Assembly: GCA_002428385.1 (NCBI GenBank) | Contig: DIWB01000014.1 | Span: forward strand, 1-59,632 | Reading direction: 5' to 3' | Origin: Bacteroidales bacterium UBA6117 | GTDB taxonomy: Bacteria; Bacteroidota; Bacteroidia; Bacteroidales; VadinHA17 | DNA: 59,632 nt | Part shown: piece by piece, positions 25,016 through 34,250 of the stretch | How the letters are laid out: the number at the start of each line of letters is the position of its first letter | Numbering within the stretch: the stretch's first letter is position 1 | The notes under the pieces: model-generated | Seen by the model: only the letters and a program-made list of their open reading frames with translations | Databases searched by the model: none | What the model was told of the DNA's origin: nothing | Position numbers and translations under genes: made by a program

Positions 25016-26179
25016 ATGGAAGAAAAGGAAAGGGAATTTCAGATTTTCGCAAAGCCGGTTGGCGGCCTGTGCAATCTGCGTTGCAGCTATTGCTATTACC
25101 TTAAGAAGCAATCTATCCACAAGGACGGCAAACCGATGCTGATGAGTGATGAGATGCTGGAGAGATATGTTATTCAGCATATCGAAGCAACAACCGATCA
25201 GACAATCTTCTTTTCATGGCATGGAGGAGAACCTCTTCTGGCCGGGATTGATTTCTTCAGGAAAGCCGTCAGTTTACAGAAAAAGTACAAGCCGGAGGGA
25301 AAGGAGATTGTAAATGGAATCCAGACCAATGGCACCCTAATCGACTGGGACTGGGCCTATTTTCTGGCACAGGAGAGATTCATCGTCGGAATAAGCATTG
25401 ACGGGCCCGGTGATCTTCACAACCGGTCAAGAAAATATGCCGATGGCAGTTCCTCGCTTCAGCCGGTTCTGAAAGGGTACGGCTTTTTGCGGCGATCGGG
25501 GATTCAGCCGGAGATTTTGTGTGTAGTAAATTCATTCAATGTAAAATTTCCGCTCGTGGTATATGACTTAAGCAGGGAGCTTGGTGCTGTGAATATTACA
25601 TTCCTTCCTCTTGTAGAACCCCGGCCCCGGTCACAATCGGGTGTCAGCCGTGCCACTGTGCCGGCCGGGGAGTTCGGCAGGTTTCTTATCACAATTTTTG
25701 ATGAATGGGTTGAGAACGACATAGGTAAAATCAAGATACAGATAATTGAAGAAGCATCCCGAACTGCCTTCGGTCAGGATCACACCCTTTGCATATTCAA
25801 AGAGAACTGCGGCGGAGTCCCGGTTGTGGAGCTTAACGGGAATTTTTATTCGTGCGATCATTATGTGGACAGGGAACATCTTGTTGGAAACATCAGTCAG
25901 GGAACAATAGCTGAGTTTCTCGACAGCAACAGGCAGAAGGAATTCGGGATGGCGAAATCGCTTACCCTTCCCCGCTACTGCCTCGAATGTGACGTGAGAG
26001 CAATGTGCAACGGAGAGTGTCCGAAGAACAGGTTTATCAGTACACCCGACGGAGAACCCGGATTAAATTACCTGTGCGAGGGATACAAGGCTTTTTTCCT
26101 CCATTGCAAACCCTTTGTGGATGCGATAGGAGGAATATGGAATAAGAAGCCTGATCCTACTACTTCAATTTCTCTTTGA
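25016..26179 (+). CDS. Anaerobic sulfatase maturase, radical SAM/SPASM
   Basis: It converts an active-site Cys or Ser of type I sulfatases to formylglycine without oxygen. The 387-residue protein has the radical SAM motif CNLRCSYC (Cys19, Cys23, Cys26), and a SPASM region with C-x2-C style clusters: CIFKENCGG, YSCDHYVD and CLECDVRAMCNGECPKNRF, supplying ligands for two auxiliary 4Fe-4S clusters. The body (FFSWHGGEPLLAG, NGIQTNGTLIDWDW) is standard. No sulfatase gene is in the window, so its client lies elsewhere. The 3' end overlaps the convergent dienelactone hydrolase gene by 20 nt. Confidence 0.93.
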   Translation: MEEKEREFQIFAKPVGGLCNLRCSYCYYLKKQSIHKDGKPMLMSDEMLERYVIQHIEATTDQTIFFSWHGGEPLLAGIDFFRKAVSLQKKYKPEGKEIVNGIQTNGTLIDWDWAYFLAQERFIVGISIDGPGDLHNRSRKYADGSSSLQPVLKGYGFLRRSGIQPEILCVVNSFNVKFPLVVYDLSRELGAVNITFLPLVEPRPRSQSGVSRATVPAGEFGRFLITIFDEWVENDIGKIKIQIIEEASRTAFGQDHTLCIFKENCGGVPVVELNGNFYSCDHYVDREHLVGNISQGTIAEFLDSNRQKEFGMAKSLTLPRYCLECDVRAMCNGECPKNRFISTPDGEPGLNYLCEGYKAFFLHCKPFVDAIGGIWNKKPDPTTSISL

Positions 26180-27017
26180 AGAACTGAATAGTTCTTTCCC
26201 AGGCCAGTTTTGCAGCCTGTTCGTTATAGCGGTCTGGATTTGAGTCATTATTGAAAGCATGGGAAGCGCCTTCGTACATGAAGATCTTGTATTCCTTGTT
26301 GTACTTCTTAAGGGCTTCCTCAAATGCCGGAATTCCTGCATTGATTCCCGCATCGTTGCCTGCATAGTGGGCCATAACGGGGGCTTTGATCTTTTCAACG
26401 TCTTCGGGTGCAGGAGTTCTTCCGTAATAGGGAACGGCTGCATCCAGGTCGGGTGAATTGACTGCCACATTGTTAGTCATGGCTCCTCCCCAGCAGAACC
26501 CTGTGCATCCCACTTTACCGGTTGATTTCGGATGTGTCTTTAGGTATTTCACTGCAGCGGTGAAGTTCTTAATGGTCTCATCGCTGTTCAATTTCTTAAA
26601 CAATTCACCGACGCCTGAAATATCTTCCGGTGTGCCTCCAACAGGCGACAGGGCATCAGGAGCCAGTGCAAGGAAACCCTCCCCCGCCATCCGTCTTGTT
26701 ACATCCTGAATGTGAGGGACCAATCCCCTGTTCTCATGAATGACAATTACAGCAGGGAACTTATTACCCTTCTTCGGCCGTGCCATGAAAGCTCTCATTT
26801 CGCCGGTGGCTGCCGGATATGTAACAAATTCGGTAACCAGGGCCGGTGCCTTCCCCGCCTTTTTTGCAGCCATTGACTCATTGTCCTCAATGACAGGCAA
26901 TAAGGCTGCTGCAGCCATGCCGCTTCCTGTTAACAGGGCAAGTTTTTTAAGGAAGATCCTGCGTGAAAGGCGGCCTTCCCTGTACTCGCTGTAAAGTGAT
27001 TTTATTTCTTTTTCCAT
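26160..27017 (-). CDS. Dienelactone hydrolase family protein, exported
   Basis: An alpha/beta hydrolase of 285 residues. The nucleophile is Cys175 in GFCWGG, with Asp222 (GNDAGINAG) and His253 (ASHAFNND) completing the triad, as in carboxymethylenebutenolidase. An N-terminal helix precedes a long signal segment with SRRIFLKKLALLTGSGMAAAALL, which resembles a twin-arginine signal, so the enzyme is probably exported. The natural substrate in Bacteroidota is unknown; this family hydrolyses lactones and small esters. Convergent with the sulfatase maturase gene, overlapping it by 20 nt. Confidence 0.88.
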   Translation of the reverse strand: MEKEIKSLYSEYREGRLSRRIFLKKLALLTGSGMAAAALLPVIEDNESMAAKKAGKAPALVTEFVTYPAATGEMRAFMARPKKGNKFPAVIVIHENRGLVPHIQDVTRRMAGEGFLALAPDALSPVGGTPEDISGVGELFKKLNSDETIKNFTAAVKYLKTHPKSTGKVGCTGFCWGGAMTNNVAVNSPDLDAAVPYYGRTPAPEDVEKIKAPVMAHYAGNDAGINAGIPAFEEALKKYNKEYKIFMYEGASHAFNNDSNPDRYNEQAAKLAWERTIQFFKEKLK

Positions 27018-27126
27018 AAATACAATTGGGTTAAAGGGTTGGAATGGCGCTTAAAGTTACGAAAAAATGAGAAAAGCCGGATAACAATGAGTAAGAAAAT
27101 GTTCATTTACAAGTTCGCGTGCCACT

Positions 27127-27156
27127 TTGGGGATAGGCGAAAGTTTATTATCTTTC
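27127..27156 (+). promoter_or_regulatory. Promoter of fhs
   Basis: TTG (27127-27129), a spacer of exactly 19 nt and TATCTTTC (27149-27156) fit the Bacteroidota consensus with one mismatch in the -7 box. The leader is about 20 nt, too short for a riboswitch. Confidence 0.6.
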
Positions 27157-27181
27157 CCCAACTTTTTAAAAATCACCGATT

Positions 27182-28858
27182 ATGAAGCAGGATATAGAAA
27201 TCGCTCAGGAAGCCCCCATAAGGCCAATAGTTGAAGTTGCTGCATCATTGGGTATACCTCCGGATGAACTTGAACTATATGGAAAATACAAGGCAAAAAT
27301 CCCTTTGCATTTCATCGATGAGAAGCGTATCAAAAAAGGTAAGCTGATACTGGTGACTGCAATAACTCCGACACCTGCAGGTGAAGGTAAGACGACAACA
27401 TCCATTGGTCTTGCCCAGGCTCTTAACAGGATAGGAAAAAAGACCACTGTTGTTCTCCGTGAACCTTCTCTTGGCCCTGTGTTTGGCATCAAGGGCGGTG
27501 CTGCTGGTGGTGGTTATTCCCAGGTAATACCCATGGAAGATATCAACCTGCATTTTACCGGGGATATATCGGCCGTGGAGAAGGCTCATAATCTTCTGTC
27601 AGCACTGATAGACAATAATATCCAGCTGAAGAATTCTGACGGGAATATCGGGATTGACCCGAGAACCGTTGAATGGAAGAGGGTGATGGATATGAATGAA
27701 AGGGCCCTCAGGGATATAGTGATAGGATTGGGAGGCACTACCGAAGGTGTTCCCCGCCAGTCGGGGTTTGAGATCACCGCAGCTTCGGAAGTGATGGCAA
27801 CGCTTTGCATGTCGGGCGATCTAATGGACCTTAAGGAACGTCTTGGAAATATTTTCGTTGGCTACACATATGGTGAGAAGCCGGTTTTTGCCCGTGACCT
27901 GAAGGCTAACGGCGCCATGGCAGCGCTTTTGAAGGATGCTATAAAACCTAATCTGGTCCAGACACTTGAGGGAACACCTGCAATCATTCACGGCGGACCG
28001 TTTGCAAACATTGCCCAGGGTACCAATTCAATTATTGCTACAAAAACGGGCCTTTCGCTGAGCGATTATGTTGTTACCGAAGCTGGTTTTGCCAGTGAAC
28101 TGGGAGCTGAGAAGTTTTTCGATATCAAATCGCAGGTTGGGAAGCTCAAAACCAATGCAGTTGTTATAGTTGCAACAGTCAGGGCTATTAAATATCATGG
28201 CGGCGCCAAACTGTCAGCTCTTGGCAGTGAGGATATTGAGGCTCTTATCAGGGGATTTGACAACCTCGATAAGCATATAGAGAATATGAGGTATTTCGGA
28301 TTCAGGCCGGTGATTGCAATCAACAGGTTTGACACCGATACCGACTCTGAGCTGGAAATTCTTAAGAAACACTGTACCATGAGGAACCTTAAAGTTTCTG
28401 TCAATGAGTCGTGGGCGAAAGGTGGGGAAGGAGCTGTCGATCTGGCACACAAGGTGCTGGAGGAGATATCCGATTGCGCCAATTGCTTTAAACCGCTCTA
28501 TGAGCTTGAGTGGCCGCTTGAAAAGAAGATAGAGACTATATGTACCAAGATGTATGGAGCTGATCATGTTGAATATACAATAAAGGCAAAAAACCAGCTC
28601 GACAAAATTACCAGGCTCGGATTTGGCAATCTGGCTGTATGTATAGCAAAGACACAAAAATCACTCTCGGACGATCAGAACAAGAAAGGACGTCCCCAGG
28701 GCTTTACAATCAAAATCAGGGAAGTGGAACTTTCCTCGGGAGCCGGTTTTATTGTGCCCATAGCCGGAACCATAATGAGGATGCCCGGTTTGCCGGGTTC
28801 ACCCTCGGCTGAAAAGATCGATATCGATGAAAACGGAAAGATCTCCGGCCTGTTCTGA
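27182..28858 (+). CDS. fhs: Formate-tetrahydrofolate ligase
   Basis: It forms 10-formyl-THF from formate, THF and ATP in the cytoplasm. The 558-residue length is standard. Key features are TPAGEGKTTTSIGLAQAL (P-loop, about 62-79), LREPSLGPVFGIKGGAAGGG and the PNLVQTLEGTPAIIHGGPFANIAQG block. Pairs functionally with glycine decarboxylase (36.3 kb) in one-carbon metabolism, though the two are not in one operon. Confidence 0.97.
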   Translation: MKQDIEIAQEAPIRPIVEVAASLGIPPDELELYGKYKAKIPLHFIDEKRIKKGKLILVTAITPTPAGEGKTTTSIGLAQALNRIGKKTTVVLREPSLGPVFGIKGGAAGGGYSQVIPMEDINLHFTGDISAVEKAHNLLSALIDNNIQLKNSDGNIGIDPRTVEWKRVMDMNERALRDIVIGLGGTTEGVPRQSGFEITAASEVMATLCMSGDLMDLKERLGNIFVGYTYGEKPVFARDLKANGAMAALLKDAIKPNLVQTLEGTPAIIHGGPFANIAQGTNSIIATKTGLSLSDYVVTEAGFASELGAEKFFDIKSQVGKLKTNAVVIVATVRAIKYHGGAKLSALGSEDIEALIRGFDNLDKHIENMRYFGFRPVIAINRFDTDTDSELEILKKHCTMRNLKVSVNESWAKGGEGAVDLAHKVLEEISDCANCFKPLYELEWPLEKKIETICTKMYGADHVEYTIKAKNQLDKITRLGFGNLAVCIAKTQKSLSDDQNKKGRPQGFTIKIREVELSSGAGFIVPIAGTIMRMPGLPGSPSAEKIDIDENGKISGLF

Positions 28859-28900
28859 TTTTATTCTTTTGCTGAATATTAAACTTATAAATATCGTGTT

Positions 28901-31900
28901 ATGAAGAGATTGCCTTATTATTTTGTCATTGTGTTAATGCTGTTCACTGCCTGCAAGCGATACAGCAAATATGAAGGGGTGGCGTTCACCGAGAAGGAAA
29001 TCCGTGACTGGGAAAATCCGGAGGTGTTCAACATAAACCGTGAGGCGCCGCATGCAACTATGATCAGCTATGCTGATGAGCAGGCCGCGCTTGAAGCTGA
29101 AAAAACAAAATCACCCAATTACCTATCTCTCGACGGCGTCTGGAAGTTCCACTGGGTTAAAACGCCTGATGAAAGACCTTACTGGTTTTTCAAGGATGAT
29201 TATGACACGCGCGACTGGGACGATATTGAAGTTCCATCGAACTGGCAGATGAAAGGGTATGACGTTCCCATCTACGTAAACATCGGATTCGGCTTTGAAA
29301 AGAATCCGCCTAAGATCGATCATTCATGGAATCCTGTGGGATCGTATAAAAGAACATTCACAATCCCTCCGGAATGGAAGGACAAGGAGGTATTCCTTCA
29401 TTTCGGCGCAGTCAGCTCAGCATTTTATGTTTGGGTGAATGAAGCTTTGGTTGGTTACAATGAGGACAGCAAGGTGCCGGCCGAATTCAATATAACCCCT
29501 CATCTCAGGAAAGGAGAGAACACACTTGCAGTTGAAGTCTATCGCTGGTGCGATGGCAGTTACCTTGAGGATCAGGATTTCTGGCGTCTGAGCGGCATTC
29601 AGCGTTCTGTCTTCCTGCATGCCAGGCCGCAAACTTTCATCAGTGATTTCTTTGCAGTGGGAGATCTTGAGAACTCATATAACGACGGGCTCTTAAAGCT
29701 TGATGTGGCTGTTAAAAACAAGGATGCTGATTCACGGGACTTTGTTTTGGAAGCCTCGTTGTTTCGTGATGATGAGAAAGTTTATACCGAATCGAAGGAT
29801 GTAAAGCTGTCAGGAGAACAGACTTCAGTTTCCTTCACAAAGCAGTTGCCCCAGGTCAGGAAATGGACTTCTGAAACTCCTGATCTGTACTCATTGGTCA
29901 TCAGCCTTAAGGATAATTTTGGCAACAACCTCGAGAGTGTCGGAGCCCGGATAGGCTTCAGAAAAGTAGAGATACTTAATTCACAGCTCCTGATAAACGG
30001 TGTGCCGGTTCTGCTTAAAGGAACGAACCTTCATGAACATCACGAAGTCAACGGTCATGTTATAGATGAAGCCACCATCCTGAAGGATATCAGGATAATG
30101 AAAAGCAATAACCTGAATGCAGTGAGGACTTCTCACTATCCGCAGCAGGAGCTCTGGTATGAGTTGTGCGACAGGTACGGACTTTACCTGGTTGACGAAG
30201 CCAATATTGAGTCACACGGCATTGGTTACAACAAGGATGAAACACTCGCTGACAAGAAGGAATGGGCTGGAATGCACATGGACAGGATGCAGAGAATGGT
30301 CGAACGCGACAAGAATCATCCTTCGGTTATAATCTGGTCGCTAGGAAATGAAGCCGGTGACGGCCATAACTTTCTCGATAACTACAACTGGACCAAGGCA
30401 AGGGATGCAAGCCGGCCGGTGCAGTACGAGCGCGCTGAAAAAAGTACCAATACAACCGAAAGGCATACAGATATAGTATGCCCCATGTATGCAAGAATAC
30501 CACAGATTGAAGAGTATGCAAAGGACCCGAAGAGCGACCGTCCCCTTATTCTCTGCGAATATGCTCACGCCATGGGTAACTCGGTCGGAAACCTCCAGGA
30601 TTACTGGGATGTTATTGAAAAGTATCCCCTGCTGCAGGGAGGTTTCATCTGGGACTGGGTCGACCAGGGTCTTATTACCACTGATGAAAACGGCGAAAAG
30701 TTCTGGGCTTACGGTGGCGACTTTGGTGAAGAGGGTATGCCAAGTGATGGCAACTTCTGCATCAACGGTCTTGTATTTCCTGACAGGGGATGGAAACCTG
30801 CTCTTGAAGAGGTGAAAAGAGTGTATCAGTACATCGGATTTGAACCGCTCAACCTGTCTGCCGGCACCGTGAAAATCACCAATAAATACTTCTTTACGGA
30901 TCTGTCAGAGTTCATATTCGACTGGGATATAGTATCCGACGGAGTTGCCGTCAAGTCGGGTAAGCTTACGGTACCGCCGCTGAAACCAGGCGAGAGCACA
31001 GTGGTGAACATACCCGTGTCGGGAATAGAAGTTACACCCGGCGCTGAGTACTTCCTGAATTTCAGGGTCTCAAAAAGCGATGAATGGGACCTGGTTCCTG
31101 AAGATCATGTTTATGCAGCCACCCAGTTCAAGCTTCCCATGGATGGGAAACCTGTCTTTGCCAAACACGATCAGATGGCAGTTCTTCAGACAAATACAGT
31201 GGACAAGAAGTATGAGGTAAGCAGTCCCGATATCCTTATAGTGTTTGACCTGGAAAAGGGACGAATGGAATCCTTCGCATACAAAGGAAGATCAATGATC
31301 AGTAAGGGACCGGAGCCTGATTTCTGGAGGCCTCCGACCGATAATGATTACGGATATAATATGGACCGCAGACTCGGTGTCTGGAAGAAGGCAGGTGAAA
31401 GGACCATAGTAAGGAGTGCAAAGATCACCCAGCCCGAATTGGGAAAAGCTGTCGTTACATTCGAGTACGACATTCCGGATGAGAACGGAGAGAAGATTGC
31501 AGGACATGTTACGACCTACACTGTTTACAGTTCGGGAGATGTGATTGTCAAGAACCAGTTCTCGAAGGTATCCGACAAGATTCCTGAGATACCAAGGATG
31601 GGGATGCAGATGCAACTGCCTGAGGAATTCATGAACCTGAAATGGCTTGGACGGGGACCTCATGAAAACTATGCTGACAGGAAGACGTCAGCCGATGTCG
31701 GACTTTATGAGAGTACGGTGGATGATCAGTATGTCCCGTATGTCAGACCTCAGGAAAATGGTTACAAGACCGACACAAGGTGGCTGGCTCTTACTGATGA
31801 GTCGGGTAACGGCTTGCTGGTCTCGGGGAATCCCCTGATTGGTTTCGCAGCCCTCAAGAACGTACACGATGATTTCGAATCACCAGGCAAGCTGTCGATG

Positions 31901-32131
31901 TACAGAAAAGATGCCTTAAGCGCAAATACCCATATCAACGATGTAAAGCCAAGGGAATTGGTCAATCTGAATGTCGATCTGGGACAGATGGGAGTTGGCG
32001 GTGACAATTCATGGGGAGCCGAGATTCACCCACAGTACAGGCTTCTTGACAGGAAATATGAATACACCTTCCGGATGAGACCTGTCGTCAGGGAAGACGA
32101 CCTCCTGAAACTGGCAAAGGAGAAATTCTAG
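28901..32131 (+). CDS. GH2 beta-galactosidase (LacZ type), lipoprotein
   Basis: It hydrolyses terminal beta-galactose. The 1076-residue protein has lipobox Cys18 (LFTAC) and the full five-domain LacZ layout: sugar-binding domain (about 60-225), immunoglobulin-like domain, TIM barrel (about 345-640), a second beta domain and the small-chain domain (from about 780, ending YEYTFRMRP). Acid/base Glu484 sits in GNEAGDGHN and nucleophile Glu553 in LCEYAHAMGNS. The lipoprotein signal puts it in the envelope, where it could serve the oligosaccharide cluster 7 kb upstream. It is followed by a strong terminator and appears to be its own transcription unit. Confidence 0.96.
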   Translation: MKRLPYYFVIVLMLFTACKRYSKYEGVAFTEKEIRDWENPEVFNINREAPHATMISYADEQAALEAEKTKSPNYLSLDGVWKFHWVKTPDERPYWFFKDDYDTRDWDDIEVPSNWQMKGYDVPIYVNIGFGFEKNPPKIDHSWNPVGSYKRTFTIPPEWKDKEVFLHFGAVSSAFYVWVNEALVGYNEDSKVPAEFNITPHLRKGENTLAVEVYRWCDGSYLEDQDFWRLSGIQRSVFLHARPQTFISDFFAVGDLENSYNDGLLKLDVAVKNKDADSRDFVLEASLFRDDEKVYTESKDVKLSGEQTSVSFTKQLPQVRKWTSETPDLYSLVISLKDNFGNNLESVGARIGFRKVEILNSQLLINGVPVLLKGTNLHEHHEVNGHVIDEATILKDIRIMKSNNLNAVRTSHYPQQELWYELCDRYGLYLVDEANIESHGIGYNKDETLADKKEWAGMHMDRMQRMVERDKNHPSVIIWSLGNEAGDGHNFLDNYNWTKARDASRPVQYERAEKSTNTTERHTDIVCPMYARIPQIEEYAKDPKSDRPLILCEYAHAMGNSVGNLQDYWDVIEKYPLLQGGFIWDWVDQGLITTDENGEKFWAYGGDFGEEGMPSDGNFCINGLVFPDRGWKPALEEVKRVYQYIGFEPLNLSAGTVKITNKYFFTDLSEFIFDWDIVSDGVAVKSGKLTVPPLKPGESTVVNIPVSGIEVTPGAEYFLNFRVSKSDEWDLVPEDHVYAATQFKLPMDGKPVFAKHDQMAVLQTNTVDKKYEVSSPDILIVFDLEKGRMESFAYKGRSMISKGPEPDFWRPPTDNDYGYNMDRRLGVWKKAGERTIVRSAKITQPELGKAVVTFEYDIPDENGEKIAGHVTTYTVYSSGDVIVKNQFSKVSDKIPEIPRMGMQMQLPEEFMNLKWLGRGPHENYADRKTSADVGLYESTVDDQYVPYVRPQENGYKTDTRWLALTDESGNGLLVSGNPLIGFAALKNVHDDFESPGKLSMYRKDALSANTHINDVKPRELVNLNVDLGQMGVGGDNSWGAEIHPQYRLLDRKYEYTFRMRPVVREDDLLKLAKEKF

Positions 32132-32150
32132 AAGTGTAATCTTTATACTT

Positions 32151-32189
32151 AATCCGTCCGGTTTCCAATTGCCGGACGGATTTTTTTTT
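32151..32189 (+). terminator. Intrinsic terminator after the beta-galactosidase gene
   Basis: AATCCGTCCGG (32151-32161) and CCGGACGGATT (32172-32182) form a perfect 11-bp stem with a 10-nt loop, followed by an uninterrupted T-run to 32189. Confidence 0.93.
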
Positions 32190-32264
32190 AGACTGTCAAC
32201 TGCACTCTGCCAACTACCAACTCATTGCTTTCATGCCTTAACGCCCTAACGCCTCACACCTTCC

Positions 32265-33326
32265 TTAATACTTTATCTCCACCCTCAGCACCTCATTCTC
32301 TCCTGTAATAATGTTTTTTACATCATACGACAGCGGCGACCTGGTCTTTTTGCTGATGGCAACTCTTGTTATCCCGCGTGCAGGAAGGGTTATTGAAGCC
32401 GGGGCATCAGGGCTTCCGTTCTCGAGGGTGAATGGAATGTCAGAGTTGTTGGTTATTTCGAGGTAGATATTCTTATCGTTTTCGTAGAAGGGTTTGCTTA
32501 CCGAAATGCACTGATGAAAGAAAGGCCTTGCATATTCTTCCTTTCCGGCCAGCATATCGTTGAAGTAGGCCAGTGTGCGCCCAGCAAACATGGCTTCCTT
32601 CAGTGCATCGTGAGTTCTGGCACTTGCAAAAACAAGAGTCATGGGACGGTTTGTCTGGCCGCTGTATTCCTCGCTTATCACCCCGTGCATGTCGCTGTTT
32701 GCCAGAACGGCCAGGTTATGCTGTTTACAGAAGGTCATCACTAGTGGATAATATTCCCTGTGATTGAAGAATTCAATTCCGTGCAGCCATTTTCTTTTTA
32801 TCAGTTCATAATGGATGTCGTACATGCGTGGGATTCCGTCAGGTTGCTGCGATTTCCATCCCGGATGGTTCCAGTGGATGTAAGCTCCCTGCTTAATCGC
32901 TTCCCCGATGGCATCCATCACTGAATCAACATCAATAAGCGAAGCATCCTGAATGAACAATGCATTGAGATGGCCGGGAGGCATGCTTCTTGTTATTTCC
33001 GTTCCCTTAACAAGGATTATGTTGTAATCGCGGGCTGTCGATTCGGAGATCTTCCATGACGCGTTGTGATCCTTGATAATATAATCCTTATGCGGAAGAT
33101 ATTCAACATGGTCGGTGATGGCAATAGCATCGAGTCCGTCGCGGTAGGCCTCTCCAACCCTGACAGTGGGCCAGACGTTACCGTCGGAAAGAATTGTATG
33201 AAGGTGAAAATCGCATTTGAGTGTCACATATCCCGGAAGATCGGGAAGATTCACGATTTTCCTCTGAGCAATTCCGGTCAGATTTACTGAAATTGCCAGC
33301 AAGATAATGATAATCAGTTTTTTCAT
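32265..33326 (-). CDS. PHP-domain phosphoesterase (Sb-PDE-like), secreted
   Basis: A metal-dependent phosphoesterase of 353 residues. A Sec signal peptide (MKKLIIIILLAISVNLTGIA) is followed by the PHP fold: KCDFHLHTILSDG (metal-binding His), AIAITDHVEYLPHK, NHPGW and LANSDMHGV all supply metal ligands. A C-terminal beta segment (from about 270, with EITNNSDIPFTLENGS) resembles a small accessory domain. Members are annotated as Sb-PDE family phosphodiesterases. Substrate unknown; secretion argues for phosphate scavenging or glycan-phosphate processing. Transcribed alone on the minus strand. Confidence 0.85.
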   Translation of the reverse strand: MKKLIIIILLAISVNLTGIAQRKIVNLPDLPGYVTLKCDFHLHTILSDGNVWPTVRVGEAYRDGLDAIAITDHVEYLPHKDYIIKDHNASWKISESTARDYNIILVKGTEITRSMPPGHLNALFIQDASLIDVDSVMDAIGEAIKQGAYIHWNHPGWKSQQPDGIPRMYDIHYELIKRKWLHGIEFFNHREYYPLVMTFCKQHNLAVLANSDMHGVISEEYSGQTNRPMTLVFASARTHDALKEAMFAGRTLAYFNDMLAGKEEYARPFFHQCISVSKPFYENDKNIYLEITNNSDIPFTLENGSPDAPASITLPARGITRVAISKKTRSPLSYDVKNIITGENEVLRVEIKY

Positions 33327-33409
33327 GGTTGTGGTTTTATTGATTGGTAATAATTATTGCTGGCTTTGCCCTCTGAAGCTTTAGCGTAAGAAGATTGCTT
33401 GTTAAAAGG

Positions 33410-33489
33410 TTCATCGTTCATCGTTCATCGTTAGTTGATGTTTTTATACTATCGTCATTGCGAGTCCCGCATCGGCGGGACGAAGCAAT
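33410..33489. repeat. Short direct repeats and a palindromic intergenic repeat
   Basis: TTCATCG occurs three times in tandem at 33410-33430. Just downstream, ATTGCGA-GTCCCGC (33457-33470) pairs with GCGGGAC-GAAGCAAT (33475-33489) in a hairpin with a 7-bp inner stem and a 5-bp outer stem. The CATTGCGA...GAAGCAATC type of palindrome is widespread as an intergenic repeat in many bacterial genomes. It separates two minus-strand genes and could act as a weak terminator for the upstream gene or be a small non-autonomous element. Confidence 0.6.
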
Positions 33490-33516
33490 CTTTTGCCCTT
33501 CACGCCCCTCTTTCCA

Positions 33517-34191
33517 CTATATTTCTTCATAAAAATACGCCGTCTTTTCATCGAAATCATCCCATGTGTAGATTTTTTTCCCGGGATGGACTGCATAGAA
33601 ATTCAGCATCGCAAAGTCGCCTGCACACATTGTGGCATGGACAAAGGTGAATAATGAAAGGCTCCATTTCCAGAGACCAGGAAGAGTAAGTATGAGATAA
33701 AGGAGAATGACACTCATAAGAAGGAAGGGAAACAGTGCAACAACCCGGAATTGTCGTTCCGAAGCCACATACCTGTGAGCAGTTACATATACCATATACT
33801 GCTTCAGATCCATGCCGATTTTAATGTTCCTGGCCCCTGTCAGGTAATAGGGAACAATATGAAGGAGTTCATGAACGGGAATGCTGATCAGGGGGAAAAC
33901 AATAAGCCCGAGCAGTGTGTGCATAAAGATATTCCTGAAAGGAAAATATCCCCCTATATTGAGGCGTATGTAAAGAGCAAGGCCGAGAAAAAACAGACAT
34001 GTTCCCCAGAATAGTACCATCAGTCCCGATTTTCTCCTGAGGTATTCCAAAACGAAATTAACCAGTTCGTCGTAGGGAATTTTCAATATTTGCCTGTATC
34101 TCGACTGATCCTCAAGGTCTTCTACCTGTAATGCCATAAATGTGGTTTTGCTTATTCCAAATATAGGGATTTTTACATTTGTCAACTCCAT
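33517..34191 (-). CDS. DUF3267-family membrane metalloprotease-like protein
   Basis: The 224-residue protein has four hydrophobic segments (about 58-80, 90-115, 145-170 and 172-195) and a zincin-like HELLH at about 107-111, the HExxH motif expected of DUF3267 members, which are thought to be membrane metallopeptidases. Function and substrate are unknown. The start may be at 34137 (MALQVEDLEDQ) rather than 34191, since the longer version reaches into the divergent promoter of the DUF4294 gene. Confidence 0.75.
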   Translation of the reverse strand: MELTNVKIPIFGISKTTFMALQVEDLEDQSRYRQILKIPYDELVNFVLEYLRRKSGLMVLFWGTCLFFLGLALYIRLNIGGYFPFRNIFMHTLLGLIVFPLISIPVHELLHIVPYYLTGARNIKIGMDLKQYMVYVTAHRYVASERQFRVVALFPFLLMSVILLYLILTLPGLWKWSLSLFTFVHATMCAGDFAMLNFYAVHPGKKIYTWDDFDEKTAYFYEEI

Positions 34192-34224
34192 GCGGGCTGA
34201 TATCGGAGTTGGCCTGTAATTTGA

Positions 34225-34232
34225 TAACTTTG
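34225..34232 (+). promoter_or_regulatory. -7 box of the DUF4294 gene
   Basis: TAACTTTG fits TAnnTTTG and lies 18 nt before the TTG start of the DUF4294 gene, which leaves a leader of about 10 nt. No good -33 TTG was found. Confidence 0.45.
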
Positions 34233-34250
34233 CATAAAATATGACTGAAG

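Noticed and set aside
27018..27181. A tetrahydrofolate riboswitch before fhs.
   Set aside because: The promoter at 27127-27156 leaves only about 20 nt of leader, too short for an aptamer.
33457..33489. A CRISPR repeat.
   Set aside because: Only a single palindromic copy is present, with no regular spacers and no cas genes.
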